A stretch of DNA of 64,000 nucleotides from DASUEB01 sp036275295 (GCA_036275295.1 DASUEB010000183.1:5560-69559); one strand, 5' to 3'; counted from the first letter of the stretch, positions 50,939 through 59,887 are shown. Program-made: numbers and translations. Notes: generated from the letters alone by a model not told the origin.

Positions 50939-52633
50939 ATGAAAATTGGCTTATTTTGCTTTCATTTTGTGAATACAAACAACCCCGATATCATTACTGC
51001 GATCGACACCCTGTACCAATGTGGGGTCAGGCACTTTGTTTTTTCGCCAGGATCGCGGAATGCACCCATATTGCGCGCCATTCGTCAACACGCCGACGCA
51101 CAAATCTATCCAATTGTCGATGAGCGATCGGCGGCATTCTTCGGATTGGGAATTTCTCAATATCACGGCAAGCCAGCGGTGCTCATTTGCACTTCAGGCT
51201 CGGCGCTGCTGAATTATGGACCTGCCCTTGCCGAGGCCTTCTATCAGGGAATTTCGTTGATTGCATTGTCGGCAGATCGCCCAAAAGCATGGATTGATCA
51301 AGCAGATGGCCAAGCTATCAGGCAGGACCAGCTTTTTGCCTCGCACACCAAATACAGCAAATCGCTCATGAAATCGGGCGGTGATCCAGAGGTATTGTGG
51401 TATAATCAGCGAACGGTAAATGAAGCCGTTGAAGCATCAACTGAGGGTAAGGCAGGGCCTGTTCACCTCAACATTCCATTGAGCGAGCCACTTTATCAAT
51501 TCGAACCCTCGGCAGTTCGCCAAACCCGGACATTTCAGAGCATTAATGGCTCTGGCGCCTCCCTCCCCGAGATTCCTCGGAACTTACTGGAGAGTCAGCG
51601 CATCCTGATTCTAGTGGGTCAATTGCCTAAAAACGAGCTGATCAACCGTGTTTTAGGCGATTTATCGCTGCTTCCTCAGGCTGTAATCTTAACCGAAACC
51701 ACGTCTAACGTTTTCATATCGCGCGATGTTTCGCAGATTGACAATGTGCTCAACCTGATCCCGCGGGATGCACAAACCTACCAACCTGAAATTCTGATCA
51801 CCCTCGGGGGCATGGTGGTGAGCAAGAAAATTAAGCAGTATTTGCGCAAAACCCGCGATCTGTTTCACCTTCACATCGGTTCCGAACTCATTCCGCCTGA
51901 TACCTATCAGGCCTTGCAAATGCATTACCGAACGGATATCTACACCGGTTTATCGCACCTGCGGAACCAATTAAAACCTACACCCAGCGACTTTGGTCAG
52001 CAATGGCTATCGCTGCAAGAACGAGTGAATTTGCGGCGCGCGAAGTTTCAGGAAAACGTGGGTTGGTCTGATTTTGCCGTTTACGCGCAGCTGTTGCCTT
52101 GGTTACCTGTCAATACACATCTTCAACTGGGCAACAGCTCGGTCATTCGGTACGCGCAGCTATTCGAAAAAAGAAAAGACATCACGTACTTCGCCAACAG
52201 GGGGGTAAGCGGAATTGATGGATGCACCAGCACAGCCGTTGGGTATGCCAGTCAAAACAAGCAATCGACGGTTTTGATTAGTGGGGATCTATCGTTTTTA
52301 TACGATGCCAACGGATTGTGGAATGCTTTTGTGCCGAATAATTTTGTGGCCTTTGTGATCAACAATGGCGGTGGCAATATATTTCGGATTATCGATGGTC
52401 CAACCGAAATGGAGGAACTGGAAACCTACATTGAATCACACCATCAAATGAGCGTAGAACCTATAGCCCACCTGCACGGCTTTGCGTATTTTAGCGCCAA
52501 AGGACCTGTTGAATTGCGCAACATTTTGAACCAATTGCGCAACCAAGCGGTCAAGACAATTGTTGAAATTTTTACCGATCATTTAAAAAATCCAATAGAA
52601 TTAAACGCTTACTGGGAATTCCTTAAACAATAA
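50939..52633 (+). CDS. menD: SEPHCHC synthase (MenD)
   Basis: Thiamine-diphosphate enzyme that joins isochorismate and 2-oxoglutarate to form SEPHCHC. The 564-residue protein shows the family start DIITAIDTLYQCGVRHFVFS PGSRN (split by the substrate loop), ThDP-activating Glu in IVDERSAAFFGLGISQ near residue 62, and HLNIPLSEPLYQ near 175. The C-terminal ThDP-binding domain has YFANRGVSGIDGCTSTAVGY near 420, LISGDLSFLYDANGLWNAF near 445, and FVINNGGGNIFRIIDG near 470. Both domains and the length are normal. The menB gene follows after 6 bp. A 157-bp gap with an inverted repeat separates it from menF, so an extra promoter is possible though I see no clean -7 match. Confidence 0.95.
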   Translation: MKIGLFCFHFVNTNNPDIITAIDTLYQCGVRHFVFSPGSRNAPILRAIRQHADAQIYPIVDERSAAFFGLGISQYHGKPAVLICTSGSALLNYGPALAEAFYQGISLIALSADRPKAWIDQADGQAIRQDQLFASHTKYSKSLMKSGGDPEVLWYNQRTVNEAVEASTEGKAGPVHLNIPLSEPLYQFEPSAVRQTRTFQSINGSGASLPEIPRNLLESQRILILVGQLPKNELINRVLGDLSLLPQAVILTETTSNVFISRDVSQIDNVLNLIPRDAQTYQPEILITLGGMVVSKKIKQYLRKTRDLFHLHIGSELIPPDTYQALQMHYRTDIYTGLSHLRNQLKPTPSDFGQQWLSLQERVNLRRAKFQENVGWSDFAVYAQLLPWLPVNTHLQLGNSSVIRYAQLFEKRKDITYFANRGVSGIDGCTSTAVGYASQNKQSTVLISGDLSFLYDANGLWNAFVPNNFVAFVINNGGGNIFRIIDGPTEMEELETYIESHHQMSVEPIAHLHGFAYFSAKGPVELRNILNQLRNQAVKTIVEIFTDHLKNPIELNAYWEFLKQ

Positions 52634-52639
52634 ACCACC

Positions 52640-53455
52640 ATGAGAAACTGGACAAACATAAAAACGTACACCGACATTAAATTTGAGTTCTTTGAGGGCA
52701 TTGCCAAGATTACCATCAACCGACCCGAAGTGTACAACGCATTTAGGCCCGAGACCAATATGGAAATGTTGGATGCAATGGATATCTGCCGTGAGCGTCA
52801 GGACATTCGTGTGGTTGTATTGACTGGTATTGGCGACAAAGCATTTTGCAGCGGCGGCGACCAGAACGTTAAAGGCGTTGGTGGATATGTTGGACAAGAT
52901 GGTGTACCTCGATTAAACGTACTGGACTTGCACAAAAAAATTCGCTCCCTGCCCAAACCGGTGATTGCCATGGTAAACGGTTATGCCATTGGCGGGGGAC
53001 ATGTTTTACACGTGGTATGCGATTTGACCATTGCCAGTGACAACGCCCGTTTTGGACAAACGGGTCCCAAGGTAGGTAGTTTCGATGCCGGTTTTGGCAG
53101 CAGCTACTTAGCGCGTCACGTAGGTCAGAAAAAAGCCAGAGAAATTTGGTTTTTATGCAATCAATATACCGCCCAGGAAGCGGAGCAAATGGGTTTGGTC
53201 AACAAAGTAGTACCCTTAGCCCAATTGGAGGATGTAACGGTAGAGTGGTGCAAAACCATCATGAAGCGCAGTCCATTGGCCCTGCGCATGATCAAAAGAG
53301 GTTTAAACGCTGAGCTCGACGGGCAGGCGGGCATCATGGAATTTGCGGGCGACGCAACCCTGATGTATTACCTTATGGAAGAGGCTCAAGAGGGCAAAAA
53401 CGCCTTCCTTGAAAAACGCGATCCCGATTTCTCTAAATACCCACTTTTCCCGTAA
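52640..53455 (+). CDS. menB: 1,4-dihydroxy-2-naphthoyl-CoA synthase (MenB)
   Basis: Closes the second ring of the naphthoquinone from o-succinylbenzoyl-CoA. The 271-residue crotonase-fold protein has the family signature ITINRPEVYNAFRPETNMEM near residue 27, the oxyanion segment GDKAFCSGGDQNVKGVGGY near 68, VNGYAIGGGHVLHVVCDLTI near 112, and FGQTGPKVGSFDAGFGSSYL near 138, which includes the conserved Ser/Asp/Gly of MenB. The terminal EEAQEGKNAFLEKRDPDFSK is typical. The gene is separated by 6 bp from menD and 2 bp from menA. Confidence 0.97.
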   Translation: MRNWTNIKTYTDIKFEFFEGIAKITINRPEVYNAFRPETNMEMLDAMDICRERQDIRVVVLTGIGDKAFCSGGDQNVKGVGGYVGQDGVPRLNVLDLHKKIRSLPKPVIAMVNGYAIGGGHVLHVVCDLTIASDNARFGQTGPKVGSFDAGFGSSYLARHVGQKKAREIWFLCNQYTAQEAEQMGLVNKVVPLAQLEDVTVEWCKTIMKRSPLALRMIKRGLNAELDGQAGIMEFAGDATLMYYLMEEAQEGKNAFLEKRDPDFSKYPLFP

Positions 53456-53457
53456 CG

Positions 53458-54345
53458 ATGGGAAATCCTTGGATAAAAGCAGCCCGTCTGCGCACCCTTC
53501 CGCTGGCTTTATCTGGCATTATTGCCGGTAGTTTGATGGCTTGGCACACCCGTTTTTCATGGCTGATCTTCGGATTAACCATCGCCACAGCTATTCTGCT
53601 TCAGGTGGTCAGCAACTACGCCAACGACTTGGGCGATTTTACCAAGGGCACAGATACTGCCGACCGCAAAGGAGAGGCGCGTATGCTGGCCAGCGGAGCC
53701 ATCCAACCTCGCCAAATGAAAATCGCTCTGGTAGTACTGGTCTTGCTAACTTTTTTATCCGGATGCGCTTTGTTACTCAGCGCCAAGCTGACCACCCAAC
53801 AATACCTCTCGATGTTGTTTTTGGGCATCGCTTCGATTGGGGCCGCACTAGGCTATACCCTCGGCAAAAAGGCCTATGGCTACCACGGATTAGGTGATCT
53901 TGCTGTCTTGATTTTCTTCGGATGGGTGTCGGTACTGGGCTCTTATTTCCTTCAAACCGGCAACTTCCATTGGTCGGCTATCTTGCCCGCCACAGCGATT
54001 GGTTTGTTGGCCGTGGCGGTATTGAATCTCAACAACATGCGGGATGCCAGAGGTGATGAAAAAAACAACAAAAAAACCCTCGTGGTACAAATGGGAATGA
54101 GAAATGCCAAGTTTTATCACACCGTTTTGCTGGCGACTCCTATCCTTTTGATCTTGTTGTACATTGCTCCGCAATACCACAGTGTTTATCAACTTACGTA
54201 CTTGACTACCGCTCCAATTTTGGTTCAATTGGCTCGAACGGTACAGCGAAATCAAGAACCGGAGCTTTTGGATGGTGAGTTAAAAAAACAAGCCCTCACC
54301 AGTTTTGCTTTTGCGGTTTTATTTGGTCTGGGTCAAACCTTTTGA
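53458..54345 (+). CDS. menA: 1,4-dihydroxy-2-naphthoate prenyltransferase (MenA)
   Basis: Inner-membrane enzyme that attaches the polyprenyl chain to dihydroxynaphthoate, releasing CO2. The 295-residue protein has about eight to nine hydrophobic helices. UbiA-family motifs are WIKAARLRTLPLALSGIIAG at the N-terminus, VSNYANDLGDFTKGTDTADR near residue 52 with the first Asp-rich Mg-diphosphate site, MLASGAIQPRQMKIAL near 77, and the second Asp-rich site VLNLNNMRDARGDEKNNKKT near 188. It starts 2 bp after menB, and menC starts 1 bp after its stop. Confidence 0.95.
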   Translation: MGNPWIKAARLRTLPLALSGIIAGSLMAWHTRFSWLIFGLTIATAILLQVVSNYANDLGDFTKGTDTADRKGEARMLASGAIQPRQMKIALVVLVLLTFLSGCALLLSAKLTTQQYLSMLFLGIASIGAALGYTLGKKAYGYHGLGDLAVLIFFGWVSVLGSYFLQTGNFHWSAILPATAIGLLAVAVLNLNNMRDARGDEKNNKKTLVVQMGMRNAKFYHTVLLATPILLILLYIAPQYHSVYQLTYLTTAPILVQLARTVQRNQEPELLDGELKKQALTSFAFAVLFGLGQTF

Positions 54346-54346
54346 C

Positions 54347-55378
54347 ATGCTCAAACTCACCTACCACCCACATACCTCTGTTTTTAAGGAGCCCAGCGGA
54401 ACATCTCGAGGGGTACTCCTTTCGAAGGAGAGCTGGATTGTCAATATCTGGGATGATGCCAACCCCGAATGCACCGGGGTTGGTGAAATTAGTTTGATTC
54501 CAGGTCTGAGCATCGAACATCCTGAGGAAGTGATGCAAGCCCTGTTGCAGTTGGAAAAGACCATTGATCAACCCGATATTTTAGACACGGTGATTCATCT
54601 GCCCGCGGTGCGCTTTGGCATTGAAACCGCCCTTATTGACCTCGAAAACGGCGGCAAACAACAATTGTTTCCAACCGATTTCACCCACGGAAAAAAACCC
54701 ATACCGATCAATGGTTTAATTTGGATGGGCTCATACGATGAAATGAGACGCAGAATTACCGAAAAGATCGAATTGGGCTACACCTGCATCAAGATTAAAA
54801 TCGGGGCCATTGATTTTGAAAAAGAACTGGAGTTGATCCGCATGATTCGATCTGAATTTGGACCCCGCGATATAGAAATTCGACTGGATGCCAACGGAGC
54901 ATTTAGCGCCGCAGGAGCCCTGTCGAAGCTAGAGAAACTGGCTGTGCACAGCATTCACAGTGTAGAGCAGCCCATTAAACCCAACCAATGGACCGATATG
55001 GCTCATATATGTGCCTCGCACATCATTCCTATCGCATTAGATGAGGAGCTGATCGGCATACACCACCGAAGAGAACGAAAAAACATGCTCAACGAGATTA
55101 AACCACAGTACATTGTTCTGAAACCGAGTTTACTGGGTGGCTTTGAATCGTGTGATGAATGGATCGAATTGGCTCAGGCATCGGGTATCGGCTGGTGGGC
55201 CACTTCCGCCCTGGAGACCAATATTGGTTTGAATGCTATTGCACAATGGGTATCAACCAAAGAAATCCACATGCCTCAGGGGCTCGGCACCGGACAACTA
55301 TTTACCAATAACTTTTTGTCGAATCTAGAAATCAAACGCGGTGAACTCTGGACCACTAGTCACTCACTGGCAGGATAA
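54347..55378 (+). CDS. menC: o-succinylbenzoate synthase (MenC)
   Basis: Enolase-superfamily dehydratase that converts SHCHC to o-succinylbenzoate. The frame opens at 54305 inside menA, but the ATG at 54347, 1 bp past the menA stop, gives a 343-residue protein starting MLKLTYHPHTSVFKEPSG. Catalytic residues are visible: the KIKIG lysines near residue 150, the Mg ligands in IRLDANGAF near 182, in HSVEQPIKP near 206, and in IALDEELIG near 230, and the general-base lysine in YIVLKPSLLGGFESCDEW near 257. The terminal ALETNIGLNAIAQWV is typical of MenC. The 3' end overlaps the menE start by 38 bp. Confidence 0.94.
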   Translation: MLKLTYHPHTSVFKEPSGTSRGVLLSKESWIVNIWDDANPECTGVGEISLIPGLSIEHPEEVMQALLQLEKTIDQPDILDTVIHLPAVRFGIETALIDLENGGKQQLFPTDFTHGKKPIPINGLIWMGSYDEMRRRITEKIELGYTCIKIKIGAIDFEKELELIRMIRSEFGPRDIEIRLDANGAFSAAGALSKLEKLAVHSIHSVEQPIKPNQWTDMAHICASHIIPIALDEELIGIHHRRERKNMLNEIKPQYIVLKPSLLGGFESCDEWIELAQASGIGWWATSALETNIGLNAIAQWVSTKEIHMPQGLGTGQLFTNNFLSNLEIKRGELWTTSHSLAG

Positions 55379-56465
55379 ACCATCTATCCGAACCTTTCAG
55401 ATCGATGTTCACCCTGTCGTGGAGCTCGACTTTACTCGCGCTGACCCAAACCACGATTACCTGCAACTACTCAACAGCGATCTGGACTGGCATCGGGAAT
55501 TGGGCGGATTCCTGGATCAATGGTACCAGGCAATACCTGTTTTTTCGGCTCAAACATCGGGTAGCACGGGCCAGCCCAAAACCATTCACATCGAAAAAAC
55601 GAAGGCGCTGCTCAGCGCACAGAAAACAGGGCGCTATTTTGGCATCCAAGCCCAATCGCTGCTGCTTCTCCCCATGCACCTCAAGTATATTGGGGCGCGG
55701 ATGATGGTGATAAGGGCATTTTTACACCGGTGTAAAATATGGATTGTACCACCCAGTGCGCGTATCCCTAACCTGAATACTACCATCGACTTCGCGGCAT
55801 GCGTGCCCATGCAATTGATTCGAACATTAGACGAGCACGAGACCCGAGCCGTAGAAAACATTCACAAACTCTTGCTGGGTGGCGAGGCTGTATCGCAAGG
55901 ACTATCTGAACGCGTTCAATTTTTAGCAACGGAAATTTACAGTTCCTACGGGATGACCGAAACCATCAGCCACTGTGCCATTCGACCGGTAAACGGACCG
56001 AGTGCCAGCGAATATTACGAACCTTTGGAGGGTTTTGATATTTTTCCAGATGCCGAACATCGCATTTGCATTCGCTGCCCGGAAATGTTCGAAGACGTGG
56101 TTCGTTCAAACGATATTGGCGCTTGGAATGGAGAGCGCTTTGTGGTAAAAGGCCGCACCGATAACGCAATCAATTCTGGCGGTGTCAAGGTACATCCCGA
56201 AGAGGTAGAGCGTAAACTCGCGCCTTATATTCAAGAAGCGTTTTCCGTTTTGGGACTACCCGACGCGGTGCTTGGCGAGAGAGTGGTATTGGTTATAGAG
56301 GGTAAAACCCTCTACCATGATGTAAATCGCCCCTCTTTTGAGGAACTGGATCGATACGAAAGACCCAAGTCGATTTACTACCTCGATCAACTACCTCGAT
56401 TGGAAAACGGGAAAATCGACCGCTTAGGGCTTAAAAAACGAATCGAAGAATCTCACAAGAGCTGA
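55341..56465 (+). CDS. menE: o-succinylbenzoate-CoA ligase (MenE)
   Basis: Acyl-adenylate-forming enzyme that makes o-succinylbenzoyl-CoA, the substrate of MenB. The start is GTG at 55341, within menC; no in-frame ATG lies near, so this start is only probable. The 374-residue protein is compact for the family, as in other Bacteroidota. Landmarks are the phosphate loop QTSGSTGQPKTIHIEK near residue 73, LLLLPMHLKYIGARMMVIR near 110, SSYGMTETISHCA near 200, VVKGRTDNAINSGGVKVHPE near 270, and the catalytic-lysine region LPRLENGKIDRLGL near the end. It converges on the rluD-like gene, with a 13-bp overlap of the two coding ends. Confidence 0.93.
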   Translation: MNSGPLVTHWQDKPSIRTFQIDVHPVVELDFTRADPNHDYLQLLNSDLDWHRELGGFLDQWYQAIPVFSAQTSGSTGQPKTIHIEKTKALLSAQKTGRYFGIQAQSLLLLPMHLKYIGARMMVIRAFLHRCKIWIVPPSARIPNLNTTIDFAACVPMQLIRTLDEHETRAVENIHKLLLGGEAVSQGLSERVQFLATEIYSSYGMTETISHCAIRPVNGPSASEYYEPLEGFDIFPDAEHRICIRCPEMFEDVVRSNDIGAWNGERFVVKGRTDNAINSGGVKVHPEEVERKLAPYIQEAFSVLGLPDAVLGERVVLVIEGKTLYHDVNRPSFEELDRYERPKSIYYLDQLPRLENGKIDRLGLKKRIEESHKS

Positions 56466-57502
56466 CCGTTTGCGTATTGCCGCCATTTTTCAAGCACCAT
56501 CTGCATGTCGTTGGGCAGTTCACTGCTGTACTGCATCCACTGACCTGTAGCGGGATGGGTGAATTCAAGGGTACGGGCATGCAATGCTTGGCGAGGAATC
56601 ATGGCGAAACAATTTTCAACAAACTGCTTGTATTTGCTGAACGTAGTGCCGTAAAGAATTCGATTACCGCCGTATTCCGGATCATTAAACAACGGATGTT
56701 TGATGGATTGAAAATGAACGCGAATCTGGTGTGTGCGGCCGGTTTCCAACTTGCACTCCACCAAGGTAACATAACCAAATCGCTCCAGCACCTTGTAGCG
56801 GGTCAGGGCGTACTTGCCTTCGTCCTCTTTCTGATAAACGGCCATTACCTTGCGGTCCTTGGTTGATCTATTGAGATATCCTTCGATATACCCTTCATCT
56901 TCCTCTATGTTGCCCCATACCAGTGCGTTGTAGCGCCTGTCGATTGTTCTCTCGAAAAACTGACGGGAGAGGTGCGTCAATGCATCTTCTGTTTTGGCGA
57001 TGACCATGATGCCAGAAGTGAGTTTGTCTAGCCGGTGAACCAAACCTGGTCTGGGAAAAGGCTCACCTGCTGGCATGGGAAGTTGATTGAAATGATAGAC
57101 CAACCCATTCACCAGTGTTCCGGTGTAATTTCCATAACCCGGATGTACCACCAAGCCCGCTTGTTTGTTGAGAATCAAATAGGTATCGTCCTCATACACG
57201 ATGTTTAGCGGAATATCCTGGGGAATAAGCTCAATTTCGCGGATAGGCTGGGGCAGTACGATCGAAATTTCATCGAAGGGTTTTACCTTGTAATTGGGTT
57301 TAACCGGATTCCCGTTTACGCGGATATTACCGTGATGCGCCGCCATTTGGATTTTGTTCCGACTGGTATTGCCCACTCGGTCCATCAAGAACTTGTCAAT
57401 GCGCAAAAGCGCTTGCCCTTTGTCGGCTACTATTCGGTAGTGCTCATAGAGGTCTTCGCTGTCGGCGTCGTCGGCTGATGCAAGTAGGGGCGCTTCGCTC
57501 AT
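56453..57502 (-). CDS. RluD-family 23S rRNA pseudouridine synthase
   Basis: Isomerises uridines to pseudouridine in RNA, most likely 23S rRNA as RluD does. The 349-residue protein has an N-terminal S4 domain (about 25-90; LLRIDKFLMDRVGNTSRNKI) and a catalytic domain. The catalytic motif is PRPGLVHRLDKLTSGIMVIA near residue 158, with the catalytic Asp in RLDK. Further landmarks are LVVHPGYGNYTGTLVNGLVY near 118, KLETGRTHQIRVHFQSIKHP near 255, and ARTLEFTHPATGQWM near 315. The start codon overlaps the PASTA-domain gene by 4 bp. The exact uridine targets cannot be assigned from sequence. Confidence 0.93.
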   Translation of the reverse strand: MSEAPLLASADDADSEDLYEHYRIVADKGQALLRIDKFLMDRVGNTSRNKIQMAAHHGNIRVNGNPVKPNYKVKPFDEISIVLPQPIREIELIPQDIPLNIVYEDDTYLILNKQAGLVVHPGYGNYTGTLVNGLVYHFNQLPMPAGEPFPRPGLVHRLDKLTSGIMVIAKTEDALTHLSRQFFERTIDRRYNALVWGNIEEDEGYIEGYLNRSTKDRKVMAVYQKEDEGKYALTRYKVLERFGYVTLVECKLETGRTHQIRVHFQSIKHPLFNDPEYGGNRILYGTTFSKYKQFVENCFAMIPRQALHARTLEFTHPATGQWMQYSSELPNDMQMVLEKWRQYANGQLL

Positions 57503-58110
57503 TCGAATACCTCTTCCTGCGGTTCAACGGCCTCCACTGGAATTGAGCTAGAATCAACGGGTATTTGACCTCCCGAGCCAATGGTAAGGGTGATGGTTTC
57601 TCCCTTGGCAATTTCAACCCCTGCAACGATGGCTTTACCCCTGTAGGTTTGAGCCAGCACACAGTCGGTACAAATATCGGGTTGATACACTGTTTCATAC
57701 TTTAATCCCAACGCCTCAAGGGTGGCCACCGCCTGTCGAAGTGATTTATTGACCAGCTCGGGCATTTCAACCTTGGGTTTATTGCTCGCATTGATGGTCA
57801 AATAAATGGTGCGACCATCTTTTACAAAATCATTCGCTTCGGGCAGTTGACTTACCACAGCCCCTTTGGCCATATTTTCTTGAAAAACACTGTCAATGAT
57901 TACAAAATTGAGGTCGGCTTCATCGAGTATTTGCTCCACCTCGGCCATTTGCTTGCCTACCAAAACGGGGACCTTAACCTTGACCCCGTGATGCGTAATA
58001 GCCGATAAATATTTGAATGACAAAATACTTACCACCAAAACAATCACCACGGCCACCGCCAAGTTGGCTGCAAATGCCTTGGTTTTAAAAAAATCAATCC
58101 AGTCTTTCAT
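57499..58110 (-). CDS. PASTA-domain membrane protein
   Basis: A 203-residue protein with one N-terminal membrane helix (about 14-36; NLAVAVVIVLVVSILSFKYL) and a periplasmic region of PASTA repeats. The frame opens at 58128, but the ATG at 58110 gives a better start, MKDWIDFFKTKAF, and lies 16 bp after a -7 element. Three PASTA units are visible: VKVPVLVGKQMAEVEQILDE near residue 45, a diverged middle copy with VEMPELVNKSLRQAVATLEA near 115, and an end region GVEIAKGETITLTIGSGGQI. PASTA domains bind peptidoglycan or beta-lactam-like ligands. No kinase or penicillin-binding domain is fused, which is the usual form in Bacteroidota. It is the first gene of a two-gene operon with the pseudouridine synthase. 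Confidence 0.9.
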   Translation of the reverse strand: MKDWIDFFKTKAFAANLAVAVVIVLVVSILSFKYLSAITHHGVKVKVPVLVGKQMAEVEQILDEADLNFVIIDSVFQENMAKGAVVSQLPEANDFVKDGRTIYLTINASNKPKVEMPELVNKSLRQAVATLEALGLKYETVYQPDICTDCVLAQTYRGKAIVAGVEIAKGETITLTIGSGGQIPVDSSSIPVEAVEPQEEVFE

Positions 58111-58125
58111 GCGAGCAAATATGAG

Positions 58126-58133
58126 CAAAGATA
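58126..58133 (-). promoter_or_regulatory. -7 element TATCTTTG for the PASTA-rluD operon
   Basis: On the minus strand this is TATCTTTG, an exact TAnnTTTG match 16 bp before the ATG at 58110. It overlaps no other gene and is divergent from the ddl promoter 40 bp away. Confidence 0.5.
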
Positions 58134-58167
58134 AAATGAAACTACATGAAAATTTTAATTGTCCGAA

Positions 58168-58196
58168 TTGTCAATGCGCGCCTTTCTATACATTTG
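58168..58196 (+). promoter_or_regulatory. Promoter for ddl
   Basis: TTG at 58168-58170, an 18-bp spacer and TACATTTG at 58189-58196 form a full flavobacterial promoter. Transcription should start near 58200, 3 nt before the ATG at 58203. This rules out the longer frame beginning at 58146. Confidence 0.6.
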
Positions 58197-58202
58197 ACCA
58201 TC

Positions 58203-59186
58203 ATGAAAAAAACCATCGCCATCGTTACCGGAGGATACAGTGGAGAATCTGTTATCTCTTACAAAACGGCTGAGACCGCGCTTAAACATATGGACAGCGA
58301 TCTATTTGACGCCTATTTGGTAGACATTCGGAAAGATGGGTGGTTCGTGGTTGTGCAAGGCGAAGAGTTTCCTGTTGATAAAAACGACTTTTCGGCGCTG
58401 GTAAGCGGGCGGAGATTGAAATTTGATTTTGCCTACTTTGCCTTACACGGAACGCCGGGTGAGGATGGAAAACTACAGGGTTATTTCGACATGGTTCAAA
58501 TTCCCTATAACACCGGCAACACGCTCAATTTATCGGTTACTTTCAACAAAAAATTTACCACCTCGGTACTTCAAAGCCTGGGCTTTCAGGTAGCCAAATC
58601 CCTGCTGGCACATCAGTCGCAATCTAGCCAATTAGCCAGCGAGATTGAAGCAAAATTGCGCTATCCGCTTTTTGTCAAACCCAACAATGGGGGCTCAAGT
58701 ATTGGAATTAGCAAGGTGTATCAGTCGAGCGAATTGGCGGCGGCTTTGCAAGCGGCCTTTGCGCAAGACCCCGAAATCATCGTTGAAGAATATATCGAAG
58801 GTCGAGAGTTTACGTGCGGGGTAGGATATATAGACGGAGCCGTGCGCGCTCTGCCCATTACTGAAATTGTAAGTCACAACGACTTCTTCGATTACCAGGC
58901 CAAATATGAAGGTGCCTCAGAAGAAATTACTCCCGCTCCCCTGCCCGATTCGCTAACCACTCACATTCAGCAGACGGTGGTTGAAATCTATCAGGCCCTT
59001 TCGTGCAAAGGCATCGTGCGTATTGACTTCATCCTCAATCGCGAGCAACCCTATGTGATTGAGATCAATACCATCCCTGGCATGTCCTCGGCCAGCATCA
59101 TTCCGCAACAGCTTCAGGTAGCAGGATACGATCTAAAGAGCGTCATTACCGCTCAGATATCACACTACCTCAACGCAAAGAGGTAA
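58203..59186 (+). CDS. ddl: D-alanine-D-alanine ligase
   Basis: ATP-grasp enzyme that joins two D-alanines for peptidoglycan synthesis. The promoter position fixes the start at 58203, giving 327 residues starting MKKTIAIVTGGYSGESVISY. Landmarks are FDFAYFALHGTPGEDGKLQG near residue 80, YPLFVKPNNGGSSIGISKVY near 158, IIVEEYIEGREFTCGVGYID near 195, and the Mg-binding segment RIDFILNREQPYVIEINTIP near 280. The His-Gly-Glu pattern HGTPGED is typical of the Ddl family. The gene stands alone, divergent from the PASTA-domain gene. Confidence 0.94.
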   Translation: MKKTIAIVTGGYSGESVISYKTAETALKHMDSDLFDAYLVDIRKDGWFVVVQGEEFPVDKNDFSALVSGRRLKFDFAYFALHGTPGEDGKLQGYFDMVQIPYNTGNTLNLSVTFNKKFTTSVLQSLGFQVAKSLLAHQSQSSQLASEIEAKLRYPLFVKPNNGGSSIGISKVYQSSELAAALQAAFAQDPEIIVEEYIEGREFTCGVGYIDGAVRALPITEIVSHNDFFDYQAKYEGASEEITPAPLPDSLTTHIQQTVVEIYQALSCKGIVRIDFILNREQPYVIEINTIPGMSSASIIPQQLQVAGYDLKSVITAQISHYLNAKR

Positions 59187-59302
59187 TCTGCCGCGGAGAG
59201 CTAAAGTCGGTTCTGTCTATTGGCGCTTTTTACCTGTTGCATCAAGCAAAGAATTACTCTTTTTTGGGCCACATCAATCAAGTGTGCATCGCAAAGACGG
59301 AC

Positions 59303-59887
59303 TTAGCGGGCCTTTAAAAAGCGAAGCAAACCCTCAACAGCATGCGCTCGGTGACTTATTGTATTTTTCACATCGGCACCGAGTTCTGCAAACGATTGAT
59401 CGTAGCCAAGTGGAACAAAAACAGGATCATAACCAAAACCCTGATTTCCCTTGGGCTCGCGAGTAATCACTCCATCGACTTTGCCTTCAAAAAGATAGGG
59501 TAAACCGTCGCTAATGAGCATCAAGCTGCAAACAAATCGGGCGCTTCTGTCATCCTTGCCCTCTAACTCGGTCAGCAACTTCGCCACGTTGTCGGTATCA
59601 GAGGCTTTTGGTCCGGCGTATCTGGCCGAGAACACTCCGGGAGCCCCATCGAGGGCGTCAACCTCTAGTCCGCTGTCATCGGCCAAACAATCTGCGCCGC
59701 TGATTTCAAAAACAGCCTGTGCTTTTAGCAAGGCATTTCCTCTAAATGTGTCGGCCGTCTCATCTACTTCCAGATGAATACCGGCGTCGCGCATGGAAAT
59801 ACACGCGTAGTAATCGGCCAGTAAGTCTCTGATCTCTTCCACTTTGTGTTTATTGTTGCTTGCGATTATCAAGGTTGGTTTATTCAT
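59303..59887 (-). CDS. rdgB: XTP/dITP pyrophosphatase (RdgB/HAM1 family)
   Basis: Removes non-canonical purine nucleotides (dITP, XTP) by hydrolysing them to monophosphates. The frame opens at 59902, but the ATG at 59887 gives the family start PTLIIASNNKHKVEEIRDLL, so I chose it (194 residues). Further motifs are TFRGNALLKAQAVFE near residue 48, CLADDSGLEVDALDGAPGVF near 66, NQGFGYDPVFVPLGY near 147, and KNTISHRAHAV near 173. All the usual nucleotide-binding and catalytic residues appear intact. The start overlaps the 3' end of rlmH by 8 bp. Confidence 0.94.
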   Translation of the reverse strand: MNKPTLIIASNNKHKVEEIRDLLADYYACISMRDAGIHLEVDETADTFRGNALLKAQAVFEISGADCLADDSGLEVDALDGAPGVFSARYAGPKASDTDNVAKLLTELEGKDDRSARFVCSLMLISDGLPYLFEGKVDGVITREPKGNQGFGYDPVFVPLGYDQSFAELGADVKNTISHRAHAVEGLLRFLKAR

